From JAHEZL01 sp046074525 (lineage in GTDB: Bacteria; Bacteroidota; Bacteroidia; Flavobacteriales_C; GCA-002722245): a stretch of DNA of 64,000 nucleotides. This document shows, in pieces, positions 8,215 to 16,616 of the stretch. A program made the translations under genes and the position numbers. Within the stretch, counting starts at the first letter, position 1, and each line of letters opens with the position of its first letter. The stretch is taken from NCBI GenBank assembly GCA_046074525.1, contig JBJTOK010000055.1:1-64000 (forward strand), written 5' to 3'. Under the pieces are notes generated by a model. The model had not been told where the DNA came from, did no database searches, and saw only the letters and a list, made by a program, of their open reading frames with translations.

Positions 8215-9129
8215 ATGGCAAAAAATGACAACACAGTACCCTGGGCCTTTTTAAGGGCTCAAGCTTTTGGAATTCTTGTATCATTCATCACGAGATATAT
8301 TGTGGCCCATGTTACAAATATGGAAGGTATGTTGGTGACTGCGCAATTTTTTATCATTCCTTTAGTCATGGGGATTATCAGTATATGGAGGATTGATGAT
8401 GAATACAAATCAGTTAGAAATATTATTTATTTGCAGCTTGCTAACTATGTTGGCGCATTGCTATGGGCAATAGTGCTTTTTGGAGAGGGCTATTTGTGTC
8501 TTCTGATTGTTTCGCCTATTCTTCTGGCGTGTATGCTGGCGGGAGGTTTTATCGGGAAATTTATTTTTCGTAGGAAAAATAAAAACCTGAATACTTCTCT
8601 TTTTGGAACATTGTTCCTTCTTTATGTGCTGGATGTTGCTTCGGTGCGCGCCGTTAATTACGAAGTCAGCGATACATTAATTGTCAATGCCCCTCCATCC
8701 AAAGTTTGGTCTAATGTCGTTGCTTTCGACGAAGTAGAAGATCCATCTGAATTCTGGTTGTTTGATATCGGCTTACCTAAAGTGATGAAAGCTACTGTGA
8801 ACGAAAGAAAAGTAGGTGGTGAACGAAAATGCGTGTTTGAAAATGGTATTGCCTTTGATGAGAAAATTGTGGTGTATGAACCCGGAAAGGATCTCACTTT
8901 TGATATTGTGAAAATGCCGGAAGATCCTGAAATCATTGGTCACATCAATTTAAAGCGCGGACAATTCAAGCTGAATGACAATGGCGATGGTACTACTACT
9001 CTGGAAGGAGTGAGCTGGTACGATCTTAAGGTGTTTCCAGCCTGGTATTATAACATCTGGGCAGAGAGCATTACCCGCAATGTGCATTTGAGAGCCATGA
9101 AACACATCAAAAAATTAAGTGAAAGATGA
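8215..9129 (+). CDS. Membrane-anchored SRPBCC-like protein
   Basis: 304 aa in two parts. Residues 10-145 hold four hydrophobic segments. Residues 150-304 form a START-like SRPBCC domain (DTLIVNAPPSKVWSNVVAF opening, then GGERKCVFENGIAFDEKI and a C-terminal helix). It is the second SRPBCC protein of the cluster, here with its own membrane anchor. It starts 5 nt after the SDR gene and its stop overlaps the next start by 4 bp (ATGA). Confidence 0.7.
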   Translation: MAKNDNTVPWAFLRAQAFGILVSFITRYIVAHVTNMEGMLVTAQFFIIPLVMGIISIWRIDDEYKSVRNIIYLQLANYVGALLWAIVLFGEGYLCLLIVSPILLACMLAGGFIGKFIFRRKNKNLNTSLFGTLFLLYVLDVASVRAVNYEVSDTLIVNAPPSKVWSNVVAFDEVEDPSEFWLFDIGLPKVMKATVNERKVGGERKCVFENGIAFDEKIVVYEPGKDLTFDIVKMPEDPEIIGHINLKRGQFKLNDNGDGTTTLEGVSWYDLKVFPAWYYNIWAESITRNVHLRAMKHIKKLSER

Positions 9130-9551
9130 TCTTCCATTTTGTTGTAAAGCGATTTCATTTCCTTACAAAAGTACCCTTGATGGTGCATTTGTTCGATGCT
9201 TTTTTATTCTTGCATTCTTTCGTTTTTCGGCATCGTCGCTTTAAAATGATTTGTTCCCTGGAAGAAGAACTGACGAAGTGGGAGGGCATTGAATTTTCAA
9301 GGCACCATTATGGCGGAATGCAAATTAATCTTTCGAAGAAAGAGCTGGGGCATATTCATGGAAATGGTTTGCTGGATGTGCATGTGGGTAGCGGAAACAA
9401 AGAATTTTGCATAAGCACTTTTCATTGTGAAAATCATCACATTTTGGAAGAAAGTGCTTCATGGGTTTCATTGTGGATCAGGGAAAAAGAAGATTTTTCC
9501 AGGGCTCTTGCGTTGCTGAATTTTATGTATCAAAAGCAGATTAAGCCTTAA
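9126..9551 (+). CDS. DUF5519 (luciferase-like domain) protein
   Basis: 141 aa. After a hydrophobic first 38 residues comes an EEELTKWEGIEFSRHHYGG unit, LSKKELGHIHGNGLLDVHVG and a SASWVSLWI segment with EDFSRALALLNFMY. These match the small DUF5519 family, sometimes annotated 'luciferase domain-containing' by remote similarity; luciferase activity should not be assumed. The GHIHGNG motif is its hallmark. It is the last gene of the GbsR cluster and converges with the HxlR gene, overlapping it by 11 bp. Confidence 0.68.
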   Translation: MIFHFVVKRFHFLTKVPLMVHLFDAFLFLHSFVFRHRRFKMICSLEEELTKWEGIEFSRHHYGGMQINLSKKELGHIHGNGLLDVHVGSGNKEFCISTFHCENHHILEESASWVSLWIREKEDFSRALALLNFMYQKQIKP

Positions 9552-9942
9552 CTTTCTTTTTCACTTTTTTCCTGTCTTTATCTATCACCTTCCCTTCATT
9601 CTGCCCCAGTTCACGTCCCCATTTCGCAATGGCTTCTATCATGGGCACCATCGTTTTTCCAAAATCTGTTAAGCTGTATTCCACGCGAGGAGGTACTTCA
9701 GGATAAATTTTTCTTTTAATGATGCCGTCTTCTTCTAAACTGCGCAATTGCAGACTCAGCATTTTTTCTGTGATATCGGGGATATGTTTCTTGATTTCAT
9801 TGAAGCGCTTGATGTCTTTGCGCAGGTACCAAAGGATAACGCTTTTCCATTTTCCGCCAATGAAATGCATGGTGATGGATAGTGCGCAGTGAAATTCCTG
9901 TCCGCGCAACAACACTACTTTCTCTTTCCCGTCGATAATCAT
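9541..9942 (-). CDS. HxlR-type transcriptional regulator
   Basis: 133 aa winged-helix protein. C19 followed by IGGKWKSVILWYL and RFNEIKKHIPDITEKMLSLQL are the HxlR-family signature; ending at the wing is RVEYSLTDFG. The conserved N-terminal Cys is redox-active in several family members. A Lys-rich tail of about 15 residues follows. It diverges from the membrane protein/NAD(P)-reductase pair, with a candidate operator at 10051-10073 in the shared 145-nt gap, so those two genes are its likely targets. Confidence 0.85.
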   Translation of the reverse strand: MIIDGKEKVVLLRGQEFHCALSITMHFIGGKWKSVILWYLRKDIKRFNEIKKHIPDITEKMLSLQLRSLEEDGIIKRKIYPEVPPRVEYSLTDFGKTMVPMIEAIAKWGRELGQNEGKVIDKDRKKVKKKVKA

Positions 9943-10050
9943 AAAAAAATATTTTTGTTTTTAAGCTTGCTGTAGCTCATTTCCGTTATCGCTGACAGTG
10001 CCTGTTTTGCTTAACAGCTCTTGCAAATATAAAGTTTAATTTTTTCCTTT

Positions 10051-10073
10051 ACTATACTTATTACAGTTATAGT
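10051..10073. promoter_or_regulatory. Candidate HxlR operator
   Basis: Dyad actata-N11-tatagt, centred 26 nt upstream of the ATG at 10088 and in the divergent gap facing the HxlR gene. HxlR-type regulators bind comparable short TA-rich dyads. Short arms make this tentative. Confidence 0.35.
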
Positions 10074-10087
10074 TAAAAATAAAGTAT

Positions 10088-10450
10088 ATGGAAAAAATAA
10101 TGCAATATCTTCCTCATTTCATAGTGGCATTGGGAATATGGACGGCAGGGAATGGTGTGTTGCATGAAATATATGTCTTGTTGTCACCTCACGCAAAGCA
10201 GTACGATAGAAACCTTTTGCGCCTGCTCGTGGACGGCTTAATTCTGACCTTTGCGGGTGTAATTATGATTATGTTGTTCAGCGGATTGAAAAGAGGGGAA
10301 AATATATTCTTTTATCTTGGGGTGGTATGTGCGATCTCTATTCTAATTTATTGCGCACTGATTTTTCCATTTCTCCCTGCAGGTTGGATCATAGTGCCAC
10401 ATATAATAGCAATTGTATTAATTTCATATTCCTTAATCTCTAAATCATGA
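10088..10450 (+). CDS. Four-segment membrane protein of unknown function
   Basis: 120 aa with four predicted membrane helices (about residues 8-28, 44-66, 72-92 and 95-116) and no charged loops longer than 15 residues. No family recognised with certainty. Its last codons overlap the next gene by 4 bp (ATGA), so the two are translationally coupled and likely work in the same process, probably under the divergently encoded HxlR-type regulator. Confidence 0.65.
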   Translation: MEKIMQYLPHFIVALGIWTAGNGVLHEIYVLLSPHAKQYDRNLLRLLVDGLILTFAGVIMIMLFSGLKRGENIFFYLGVVCAISILIYCALIFPFLPAGWIIVPHIIAIVLISYSLISKS

Positions 10451-11100
10451 ACATAGCAGTATTGGGCACCGGTGTTGTAGGCGACACCATAGCCAGCAAA
10501 TTAATTGAACTGGGACACTCCGTAAAAATGGGTTCCCGAACAGCTAACAACGAAAAGGCAGCAGCCTGGGTAGCGAAAGCAGGAGGAAAATCCTCGCAAG
10601 GCACTTTTGCTGATGCAGCACAATCGGCCAATGTTATTTTCAATTGCGGTAAAGGTGAATTTACCCTGGAAGTTTTGAAACAGGCTGGCATCGAAAACCT
10701 GAAGGGAAAAATTTTAATTGATTTAGCGAATTCATTTGATTACAGCAAAGGTATGCCGCCGCAAGTGAATACTTACAATGGCACCTCCTTAGGAGAGGAG
10801 GTTCAGAAATTATTGCCTGATACCAAAGTGGTGAAAACCTTGAATACACTCAATTGTAAAGTGATGGTGAATCCGGGATTGGTCAATGGTGGTGATCACA
10901 ATTTATTCATGAGTGGCAACGATGCTGCAGCAAAGGAAGAAGTGAAAAATCTGCTGGCTTCTTTCGGATGGATAAAGGAAAACATCATCGATCTCGGCGA
11001 CATCTCTACCGCCCGCGGAACAGAACAGTTTTTGCCGTTGTGGATGCGTTTGTACGGGAAATTTGCTTCGCCGATGTTTCAGATAAAGATTGTGAAGTAA
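10447..11100 (+). CDS. NADPH-dependent F420 reductase-like dinucleotide-binding oxidoreductase
   Basis: 217 aa. MNIAVLGTGVVGDTIASKL is a Rossmann GxGxxG loop, and MGSRTANNEKAAAWV provides the NADP phosphate-binding Ser-Arg that follows strand 2. The length and VVKTLNTLNC segment fit the F420-dependent NADP reductase-like family, which in non-F420 organisms reduces other small substrates. Its probable HxlR control would suit a quinone- or aldehyde-stress enzyme. Substrate not determinable. Confidence 0.75.
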   Translation: MNIAVLGTGVVGDTIASKLIELGHSVKMGSRTANNEKAAAWVAKAGGKSSQGTFADAAQSANVIFNCGKGEFTLEVLKQAGIENLKGKILIDLANSFDYSKGMPPQVNTYNGTSLGEEVQKLLPDTKVVKTLNTLNCKVMVNPGLVNGGDHNLFMSGNDAAAKEEVKNLLASFGWIKENIIDLGDISTARGTEQFLPLWMRLYGKFASPMFQIKIVK

Positions 11101-11547
11101 TTACGAGCGCCTCCTGATTTCTTTTTTAGGGTCATGAGCACGGCACCACACGTTTTTGCTAACACGTCTCATTATTCCCAGTTCATCAGTTATTTGGAAC
11201 TCACATTCCATTCTATGGGGAGCGGTTAATCCCAATGAAATTTGCTTTTCGTTAAGATGGCCGTTCAAAATGATCTTAGCAGAAGTAATGCGGTTTTCTG
11301 AAATTTCACAACGTTTTAAAGTGCTAAAGAATTTTTCATGATAAAATAGGATCATATTATTGAATACCGCATCATAAGGGATAATGGTCTTTTCTTTTAC
11401 ATTAATAACAATCTGCATGTTGTTGCTTTGAAGCATTAGTGTGTAAAGTTGACCAATTCCCCAGTAGCCATCAACATCGTTATTTCTGCTTATAAAAGAA
11501 TTGAGGATGCCGTCGGCAACAAATTTTATCTTCCTTCTTTGCATCAT
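11101..11547 (-). CDS. Unknown protein, last gene of the RNA-repair operon
   Basis: 148 aa, mixed alpha/beta, basic at both ends (MMQRRKIKF; KKEIRRRS), no signal or membrane segment. I do not recognise a family. Its start overlaps the end of the nucleotidyltransferase gene by 4 bp (ATGA), so it is translated with the RNA-repair operon. The basic character would suit nucleic-acid binding, but that is only suggestive. It is convergent with the F420-reductase-like gene, their stop codons abutting at 11100/11101. Confidence 0.65.
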   Translation of the reverse strand: MMQRRKIKFVADGILNSFISRNNDVDGYWGIGQLYTLMLQSNNMQIVINVKEKTIIPYDAVFNNMILFYHEKFFSTLKRCEISENRITSAKIILNGHLNEKQISLGLTAPHRMECEFQITDELGIMRRVSKNVWCRAHDPKKEIRRRS

Positions 11548-12599
11548 TTACTATAAAATGTATCTCTGACATTAAAAAGGAGATCATTGACTTTTTCCAT
11601 ATTAAGCGTCATATCAAGTTCAGATTTTTCAAAGGATTCTTCAACCTCTGATTTTAAGATCTCAGCTTTGCTAACCAATTCCTTATAAGTGAAATTTCCG
11701 GCTTTGATAGTGAGTAGCTCATCCCTGTTGTTTCTTCGAACATTAACCTGTCCGCTTTCAGCAATTTCCTTAGCCATTTGTAAAAGCCGGAAGGTATGCA
11801 TCATGTTCTTTGCGTCGTAATTTTTACCATGTTCAATAGTATTTTGATAACGTGTGTCGTTGCGCATTTCTACCCATTCCCAATATTCTTTATGATCCTT
11901 ACAATGGCTGGAATAACCATCTTTATTAAAAGAAACTAGAGCAATTTGTCTTTCTCCTTTAGGAATAGAGCTCAAACAAATATCATTGGCCTTTTCGGAT
12001 CTTACAATGCCTGAATAACCAATACTTTCAGAGTAATATAGCCCATACATTTCCTTCATATGGGGAATGTTTACCAGTCCGCAATATTCTTGCTTGAATT
12101 GTTTTTTTTTCAAAAAATCCTGAAGAGGAATAGCTCCATTTTCATAGCTCACAAAACAAAAGTCCATGATGCTTTTTCGTTCTTTTTCCATAGGATTAAG
12201 AACCTTTTTGTTGAGACCTTTTGCTTTGCGAATCTGAGTATAGGCGTATCCGGCAAAGCTTTGCTGACATTGTTTTGTTATCCACTTAAAGTTTAGCACC
12301 TGTTCATATAACGCATGTTTATATAAAATACAGTCCTCAGGTGTATTCAGGAGTTCAAGAATATTCGGATTGTTTTTGGCTAGTAATTCAATAAACTTTC
12401 TTAATTCATAATACACAATATCATTGCTTTCATTGTTGATTTGTTCGGGGAAAGACAATGAATAAAACATTTCCTTCGGAGCAATGAATACGCCTTTTAT
12501 ATCAGTGTCAGAAGCAGGAGTGGAAAGGCCATAAGCCTTGCTGCCGCTAATTGCTTCGAAGATAATACAGCCACTTTTTTTAAGCTCTTCTATTGTCAT
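11544..12599 (-). CDS. Predicted nucleotidyltransferase (polymerase-beta superfamily, RlaP-like)
   Basis: 351 aa. The N-terminal GSKAYGL motif followed by SDTDIKGVF is the catalytic helix and DxD of polymerase-beta-type nucleotidyltransferases, resembling the RNA-ligase-associated predicted nucleotidyltransferase group. The rest is helical with repeated basic patches and an AKNMMHTFRLL segment. Members are predicted to add nucleotides to broken RNA ends or modify proteins; the activity is not established. It overlaps the cREC gene by 20 bp and the last operon gene by 4 bp. It is one of two such enzymes in this operon. Confidence 0.78.
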   Translation of the reverse strand: MTIEELKKSGCIIFEAISGSKAYGLSTPASDTDIKGVFIAPKEMFYSLSFPEQINNESNDIVYYELRKFIELLAKNNPNILELLNTPEDCILYKHALYEQVLNFKWITKQCQQSFAGYAYTQIRKAKGLNKKVLNPMEKERKSIMDFCFVSYENGAIPLQDFLKKKQFKQEYCGLVNIPHMKEMYGLYYSESIGYSGIVRSEKANDICLSSIPKGERQIALVSFNKDGYSSHCKDHKEYWEWVEMRNDTRYQNTIEHGKNYDAKNMMHTFRLLQMAKEIAESGQVNVRRNNRDELLTIKAGNFTYKELVSKAEILKSEVEESFEKSELDMTLNMEKVNDLLFNVRDTFYSK

Positions 12600-12936
12600 T
12601 ATTTAAATGCTTGATATAGTTATTTAATAAAGATTTTATCTGTACTGATGCTACAGGATTTGCTGAATGAACAATGAATCTGAAATCTTTTAAATCAAAA
12701 TTATTTTCATAAACTAGCCATTTCACACAGGCATAACCATCCGGTAATAAATTTCCATTTTCATCTTCTCCCAAATCGTTGTCGAAAGAGATGAATTCCG
12801 GACAGCCATTTTCCTTGATATAATTGACAAAGGCGTCATACGATCTTACAATGATGAAACCGGGATCCTCTTTGAAGACCATATCCACAGTGCGAATATC
12901 ATCAAGGAATAAGCTGTATTTTTTAAGCGCTTTCAT
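12580..12936 (-). CDS. Cyclic-phosphate-processing receiver-domain protein (cREC)
   Basis: 118 aa. SLFLDDIRTVDM at the N-terminus and ISFDNDLGEDENGNLLPDGYACVKWL in two parts match the cREC family, a receiver-fold relative with an acidic active site (D13/D14, D51/D53) predicted to hydrolyse or remove 2',3'-cyclic phosphate ends left by RNases. Such ends are the substrates or blockers in tRNA repair, which fits the RtcB ligase in the same operon. It abuts the RlaP gene and overlaps the next nucleotidyltransferase gene by 20 bp. Family function is predicted, not proven here. Confidence 0.75.
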   Translation of the reverse strand: MKALKKYSLFLDDIRTVDMVFKEDPGFIIVRSYDAFVNYIKENGCPEFISFDNDLGEDENGNLLPDGYACVKWLVYENNFDLKDFRFIVHSANPVASVQIKSLLNNYIKHLNNDNRRA

Positions 12937-13701
12937 TTAGTATTTCTTTAGTACTTCTCGGAAATAGGTATCTAAATCTACATGTTTTTCTTTTCTTCCA
13001 CTCAGTTCGTTGTACTTGCCTTTTGCAAGGTGGACCTGCTCAGTGATAAAGTCGATTATTTCACTTTCTTTTTGATGAATGTAGCTTTCGTCTTTGGTAG
13101 CTTTCATTTCGATCAATGAGTAAATATGCTTTTTGAAATCATTCTCCAATTCAAGTTCATCAAGCATAATGGTGAATAGAATAGGAGGCATGGTTTCCTT
13201 GTCCAGTATCCATTTGCATGCAGTAGCTGCGCGAAGAGCGTAGAAGAGCTTTTTCAATTTCACCTCAGATGTGTCTTTGGTTTCATTAAGCCCTTTTTCC
13301 GCCATACTCAGGTAATGATGCATCGTGGCGATAGGGGAATAACATAGCTTTGCGATTTCATGAAATGATTCTATAAACCCTTCACTACTGTGGTATACAA
13401 TAGGTGATTGAATGCGCTCCAGCAAAGGAGCATTCGATTTCCATAGCAGTTGCAGCGACTTTTTAATATCCCAGCCGCTGAGGTCGATTTCTTTATCCTC
13501 AGACATGTATTCGATAGTGTCCTTTTTTTCTGACAGACTTAGGTACCAATCAACATCGTGTTTATAAATCAACCTGATGTCATAATCACTGTCGGGAGAA
13601 GGAAATCCCCAGGCACGAGAACCGGTTTCACAGGCGTGAAGGACTGTAACTCCGTGAAGTTTTTCAATTCGTTTTATTTCAGAAAGTATTCTTGTTTCCA
13701 T
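12937..13701 (-). CDS. RlaP-type predicted nucleotidyltransferase
   Basis: 254 aa. ETGSRAWGFPSPDSDYDIRLIY (in parts GSRAWG and SDYDIR) is the nucleotidyltransferase core; the DWYLSL motif and SGWDIKKSLQLLWKSN follow, as in RlaP, RNA-ligase-associated nucleotidyltransferases. The C-terminal half is helical. It lies 2 nt after the CdiI-like gene and ends one base before the cREC start, so it is tightly embedded. Together with RtcB and cREC it points to repair of RNA breaks, perhaps by rebuilding lost 3' nucleotides. Confidence 0.82.
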   Translation of the reverse strand: METRILSEIKRIEKLHGVTVLHACETGSRAWGFPSPDSDYDIRLIYKHDVDWYLSLSEKKDTIEYMSEDKEIDLSGWDIKKSLQLLWKSNAPLLERIQSPIVYHSSEGFIESFHEIAKLCYSPIATMHHYLSMAEKGLNETKDTSEVKLKKLFYALRAATACKWILDKETMPPILFTIMLDELELENDFKKHIYSLIEMKATKDESYIHQKESEIIDFITEQVHLAKGKYNELSGRKEKHVDLDTYFREVLKKY

Positions 13702-13703
13702 AC

Positions 13704-14096
13704 TTAAAAATGCTTGTATTCTATTTTGTTTTCAAATAGCAATTTCTTGTTTTTTTCTATCAATTCTTTTACAGCAGTATAATATTCAGGATGATTTTTC
13801 CAAAATTGTGCATCCACCTGCAATATTGAATTTACTAGGTCTCCCGGATAAAAATCACCTTCTGACAAGATGTTTTGAGAAAGTTGAATCAAAGCAAAAG
13901 GCAGCAGATGTTCTGTTCCAATATTTTGACCAATCATAATTCTTAAGTCTTCTACAGTAAATAACTGCAATTGCTTTTTCCTTAAGCGATGGCAGGTTTT
14001 TACCAGATAAGAATCATATTCAGGTTCTCCCCAAATATTTTTCTCGATGTCTTCGATCGTTCTGCTGCCGTATTTTTTAATGTGTTTTTCGAACAT
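13704..14096 (-). CDS. CdiI-family contact-dependent-inhibition immunity protein
   Basis: 130 aa. IWGEPEYDSYLVKTCHRLRKKQ, FTVEDLRIMIGQNIG and EGDFYPGDLVNSIL (each a separate segment) match the family annotated as contact-dependent growth inhibition immunity protein. Such proteins neutralise toxin domains delivered by neighbouring cells; many of those toxins are RNases that cleave tRNA. No toxin or CdiA/CdiB gene is in the window. Its place within an RNA-repair operon suggests a stored immunity gene or a use unrelated to CDI. Confidence 0.75.
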   Translation of the reverse strand: MFEKHIKKYGSRTIEDIEKNIWGEPEYDSYLVKTCHRLRKKQLQLFTVEDLRIMIGQNIGTEHLLPFALIQLSQNILSEGDFYPGDLVNSILQVDAQFWKNHPEYYTAVKELIEKNKKLLFENKIEYKHF

Positions 14097-14123
14097 AATT
14101 AATGCTTAAGCCATCTCAATTTC

Positions 14124-14594
14124 TTACTTTCTCCAAAACCATCTCTCTTCATTAGGTAGTCGTGCGTATTCGTCGTCAAAATGAATCCTGCCACCAAAAT
14201 CATTGTAAAAAAGAAGGGTGTGTTTATTGGTTTTAATTTCAATTCCTGCTACTACTCCCTGTTTTATTATAAAACCATTTCCTTGAATTTCATTTTCATA
14301 ATATTCAGCTATTCTGATACTTTGAATTTTTTCATTTAGGAAATGATTAAGTTCATCCTGCGGCTTCAAATTATTTAGTTTTATTTCGTCAAATTCTAAT
14401 CCGTAGTCTAGTTCAATCTCTCTTTCGGTGGAAAAATAAATATCAGATGAAGCTTCATTATTAGCTGATAAAACTAATTCTTTATCTGTTTCGGATAAGG
14501 TAAAAATAATGGCATAAGGGGAGGGAAATTCGTAGTCAATTTCCTTGTCAATTCTTTTGATTTTTAATATTTCTTTTCCAATTAAATAGTCCAT
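14124..14594 (-). CDS. Unknown acidic protein (possible immunity-type)
   Basis: 156 aa, acidic, all-beta in appearance with a final FGGRIHFDDEYARLP and EERWFWRK motif. No signal or membrane segment. Acidic, orphan, beta-rich proteins next to a CdiI gene often turn out to be immunity proteins, but I recognise no family and claim no function. It lies 18 nt after rtcB and 27 nt before the CdiI-like gene on the same strand, so it is part of the operon. Confidence 0.6.
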   Translation of the reverse strand: MDYLIGKEILKIKRIDKEIDYEFPSPYAIIFTLSETDKELVLSANNEASSDIYFSTEREIELDYGLEFDEIKLNNLKPQDELNHFLNEKIQSIRIAEYYENEIQGNGFIIKQGVVAGIEIKTNKHTLLFYNDFGGRIHFDDEYARLPNEERWFWRK

Positions 14595-14612
14595 GTTTCA
14601 TTGGTTGAATAA

Positions 14613-15995
14613 TTATTTTCTGTTCCTTCTTTTCCACGGCGCATTTTTCTTCCATTCACCAGCCATAATACAACCATAAGGAAGTACTTCGTCGATCACT
14701 GTTCCGAGTTCGAATTCTTCCATTTGTTTTCGCACCGATGCTGCGTTTTTGTAAGCAGAAGGTAATTCGGAAATGTCGATCTCATTAGAGAAGAATCGAA
14801 CATCCAATCCAGCGGTTTCTTCTGCAAAAATCTCCAGATCAGTTTTGTGCGCTTTCGATTTTTTGTGCTGGGTTCTGCTTAAGTTTCTTCCTGCACCGTG
14901 AGGGGCAAAGCCTAAGTTTTCAGCAGTCGTTGTGCCTTCTACAATCAATACAGGTTCGCTCATGTTCAAAGGAATCAATCGCGGACCGGTAACGTCGGGC
15001 ATAAAAGCTGGGTCCAGGGGAGTTGCGCCTTTCGCATGATAAAACAAATCATCTTTTTTGAAAACAAAATTGTGTTCGTTCCAAAATCTGTTTTCAATTC
15101 CTGTACCTGCTTTTTCTGCAGTTGCATTGTGAATGCAGATATGATTTTGTTTGGTCCATTCCCTTATGATTTGCAAAGCCTTCCAGTACTCTTGTCCTTC
15201 GGTGCTTTCGTAAGGAATCCATGCGTTTTGCGGCAAAGTTTCCCTGGAAAATTTCTTTCTGAATTTTTCCGCGATTTTCATTCCCCGGTCGTACAGTTTT
15301 GCGCCAGCACCCCTTGATCCGTGGTGAGTCACCATCATGGTGTTTCCGGTAGCTTTTGAAATTCCTACAAACAAGAAGTGATTTCCATCGCCCTGAGTTC
15401 CTAAGTGAGCACGGGCGGTTTGAATCATTTCTTTGTCGCCAAGAAAGCTATTGCCTTCGAATGCTGCGAGCAATTCCGCAGGAAAACGGAATTGCGCGTC
15501 GCGATCTCTTCCGCCGCCACCGAAGTGGGTGATAGAATGCGCGGCATCCAAAATAGTTTTTGGATCTGCTTTGCCGAAATCGGTCAACATTACAGAGCAG
15601 CAAATGTCGGCGCTATGCATACCAGGGTGAATGGCATTTTTAGCCACCACTACGCCGCCTACCGGAATGGTTCCGATTTGTGCGGTTGGACAAGCATCGG
15701 GCATAATAGAACCTCCTACTACTGTTGGTGTTTTCATCAGTTCTCGCATGGTAGCAAGCACAGTATTTACATTGCCTTCTTCCTGCTCATTTTCTGCGCG
15801 GATATTGATCTGGAAAGGAATGGCTTTTTCATGCAGTTTGATCTGTTCTACTTTAAATTTTTCCAGATAAGTCAGCAAAGTTGCTCCTTCCAGATTGTTT
15901 GCGTTGATGTAAGTTAAAGCTTCTGCAAACCATGCGTCGGGTTCATAACCCAATTCGATTAAGGTTTTTCCAGTAATTTTTTTTATTTCTTCCAT
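14613..15995 (-). CDS. rtcB: RtcB-family RNA ligase
   Basis: 460 aa. RtcB joins RNA ends carrying 3'-phosphate or 2',3'-cyclic phosphate to 5'-OH, using GTP and manganese. Visible residues are D130 and C133 (motif DICC), H206 (GNHF), H224/H225 (THHGSRG) and the expected guanylylated His H366 in PHGAGRNLSR. GTIPVGGVVV and HPGMHSAD precede the metal motif. The catalytic set looks complete. Two predicted nucleotidyltransferases and a cREC protein follow in the operon, and six tRNA genes lie upstream, so tRNA is the likely substrate. The first operon gene ends 5 nt ahead. There is no RtcA or archease in view. Confidence 0.9.
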   Translation of the reverse strand: MEEIKKITGKTLIELGYEPDAWFAEALTYINANNLEGATLLTYLEKFKVEQIKLHEKAIPFQINIRAENEQEEGNVNTVLATMRELMKTPTVVGGSIMPDACPTAQIGTIPVGGVVVAKNAIHPGMHSADICCSVMLTDFGKADPKTILDAAHSITHFGGGGRDRDAQFRFPAELLAAFEGNSFLGDKEMIQTARAHLGTQGDGNHFLFVGISKATGNTMMVTHHGSRGAGAKLYDRGMKIAEKFRKKFSRETLPQNAWIPYESTEGQEYWKALQIIREWTKQNHICIHNATAEKAGTGIENRFWNEHNFVFKKDDLFYHAKGATPLDPAFMPDVTGPRLIPLNMSEPVLIVEGTTTAENLGFAPHGAGRNLSRTQHKKSKAHKTDLEIFAEETAGLDVRFFSNEIDISELPSAYKNAASVRKQMEEFELGTVIDEVLPYGCIMAGEWKKNAPWKRRNRK

Positions 15996-16000
15996 TTTCT

Positions 16001-16486
16001 TTATTCTTTTGCTTGTTTTATTTTCTTTTTCAATCGTTCGTAGAATTCGTTTTTAGAAATCCTTTTGCGTCCATATTCCAGATAATCCTCTCTGAATTCA
16101 ATAGTTGTGGGTTTTTCGTTAATGTAGATGATTTGAGGAAACCCCAATTCATGATCAGCTCTCACTAGCCATTCCAAATGTTCTGGTTTAGGAAACTGAC
16201 TCCAGTTTCCTCCGACTACAATTTCGTCAAATTCTTCCAGAAAAATAGGATGAAATTGAACTAGTCCCAGCATTCGGTTTCCCCCAGATATGCAAAACGC
16301 AATTTTATCATGATTCTTTTTGAAGAACCTTTTTTCATTGATATAATTGCTTACTGCGAAAAAAGGAGATAATATCAGAATGCAAAATATTGCAAGTACA
16401 ACTATTGCCGCTATTCCTAGAAAAATAGGTGATACGAGCAAGAGTAAAATAAATCCAAAAATTCCTTCTATTGGTTTCTTTTCCAT
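16001..16486 (-). CDS. Membrane protein of unknown function, first gene of the rtcB operon
   Basis: 161 aa from the ATG at 16486 (MEKKPIEG). Two adjoining hydrophobic stretches (about residues 7-47) are followed by a cytoplasmic-type alpha/beta domain with an IAFCISGGNRMLGL strand, an IIYINEKPTTIEF strand and a basic C-terminus. I do not recognise the soluble domain. An extended frame to 16549 would add 21 basic residues but no hallmark. It ends 5 nt before rtcB, so it is in the same operon and could anchor the response at the membrane. Confidence 0.6.
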   Translation of the reverse strand: MEKKPIEGIFGFILLLLVSPIFLGIAAIVVLAIFCILILSPFFAVSNYINEKRFFKKNHDKIAFCISGGNRMLGLVQFHPIFLEEFDEIVVGGNWSQFPKPEHLEWLVRADHELGFPQIIYINEKPTTIEFREDYLEYGRKRISKNEFYERLKKKIKQAKE

Positions 16487-16616
16487 AATAATAAAGTCAA
16501 ACACTTTCTGCTCAGACCTTCTGTGCAGTTTTTTAAAAGGAATTATCAAGCAATTTATAGAAAGATAGTTAGGCCGTCGACTTTTTTATGCTTAATAATT
16601 CCTGTCCCTTTTGTAA

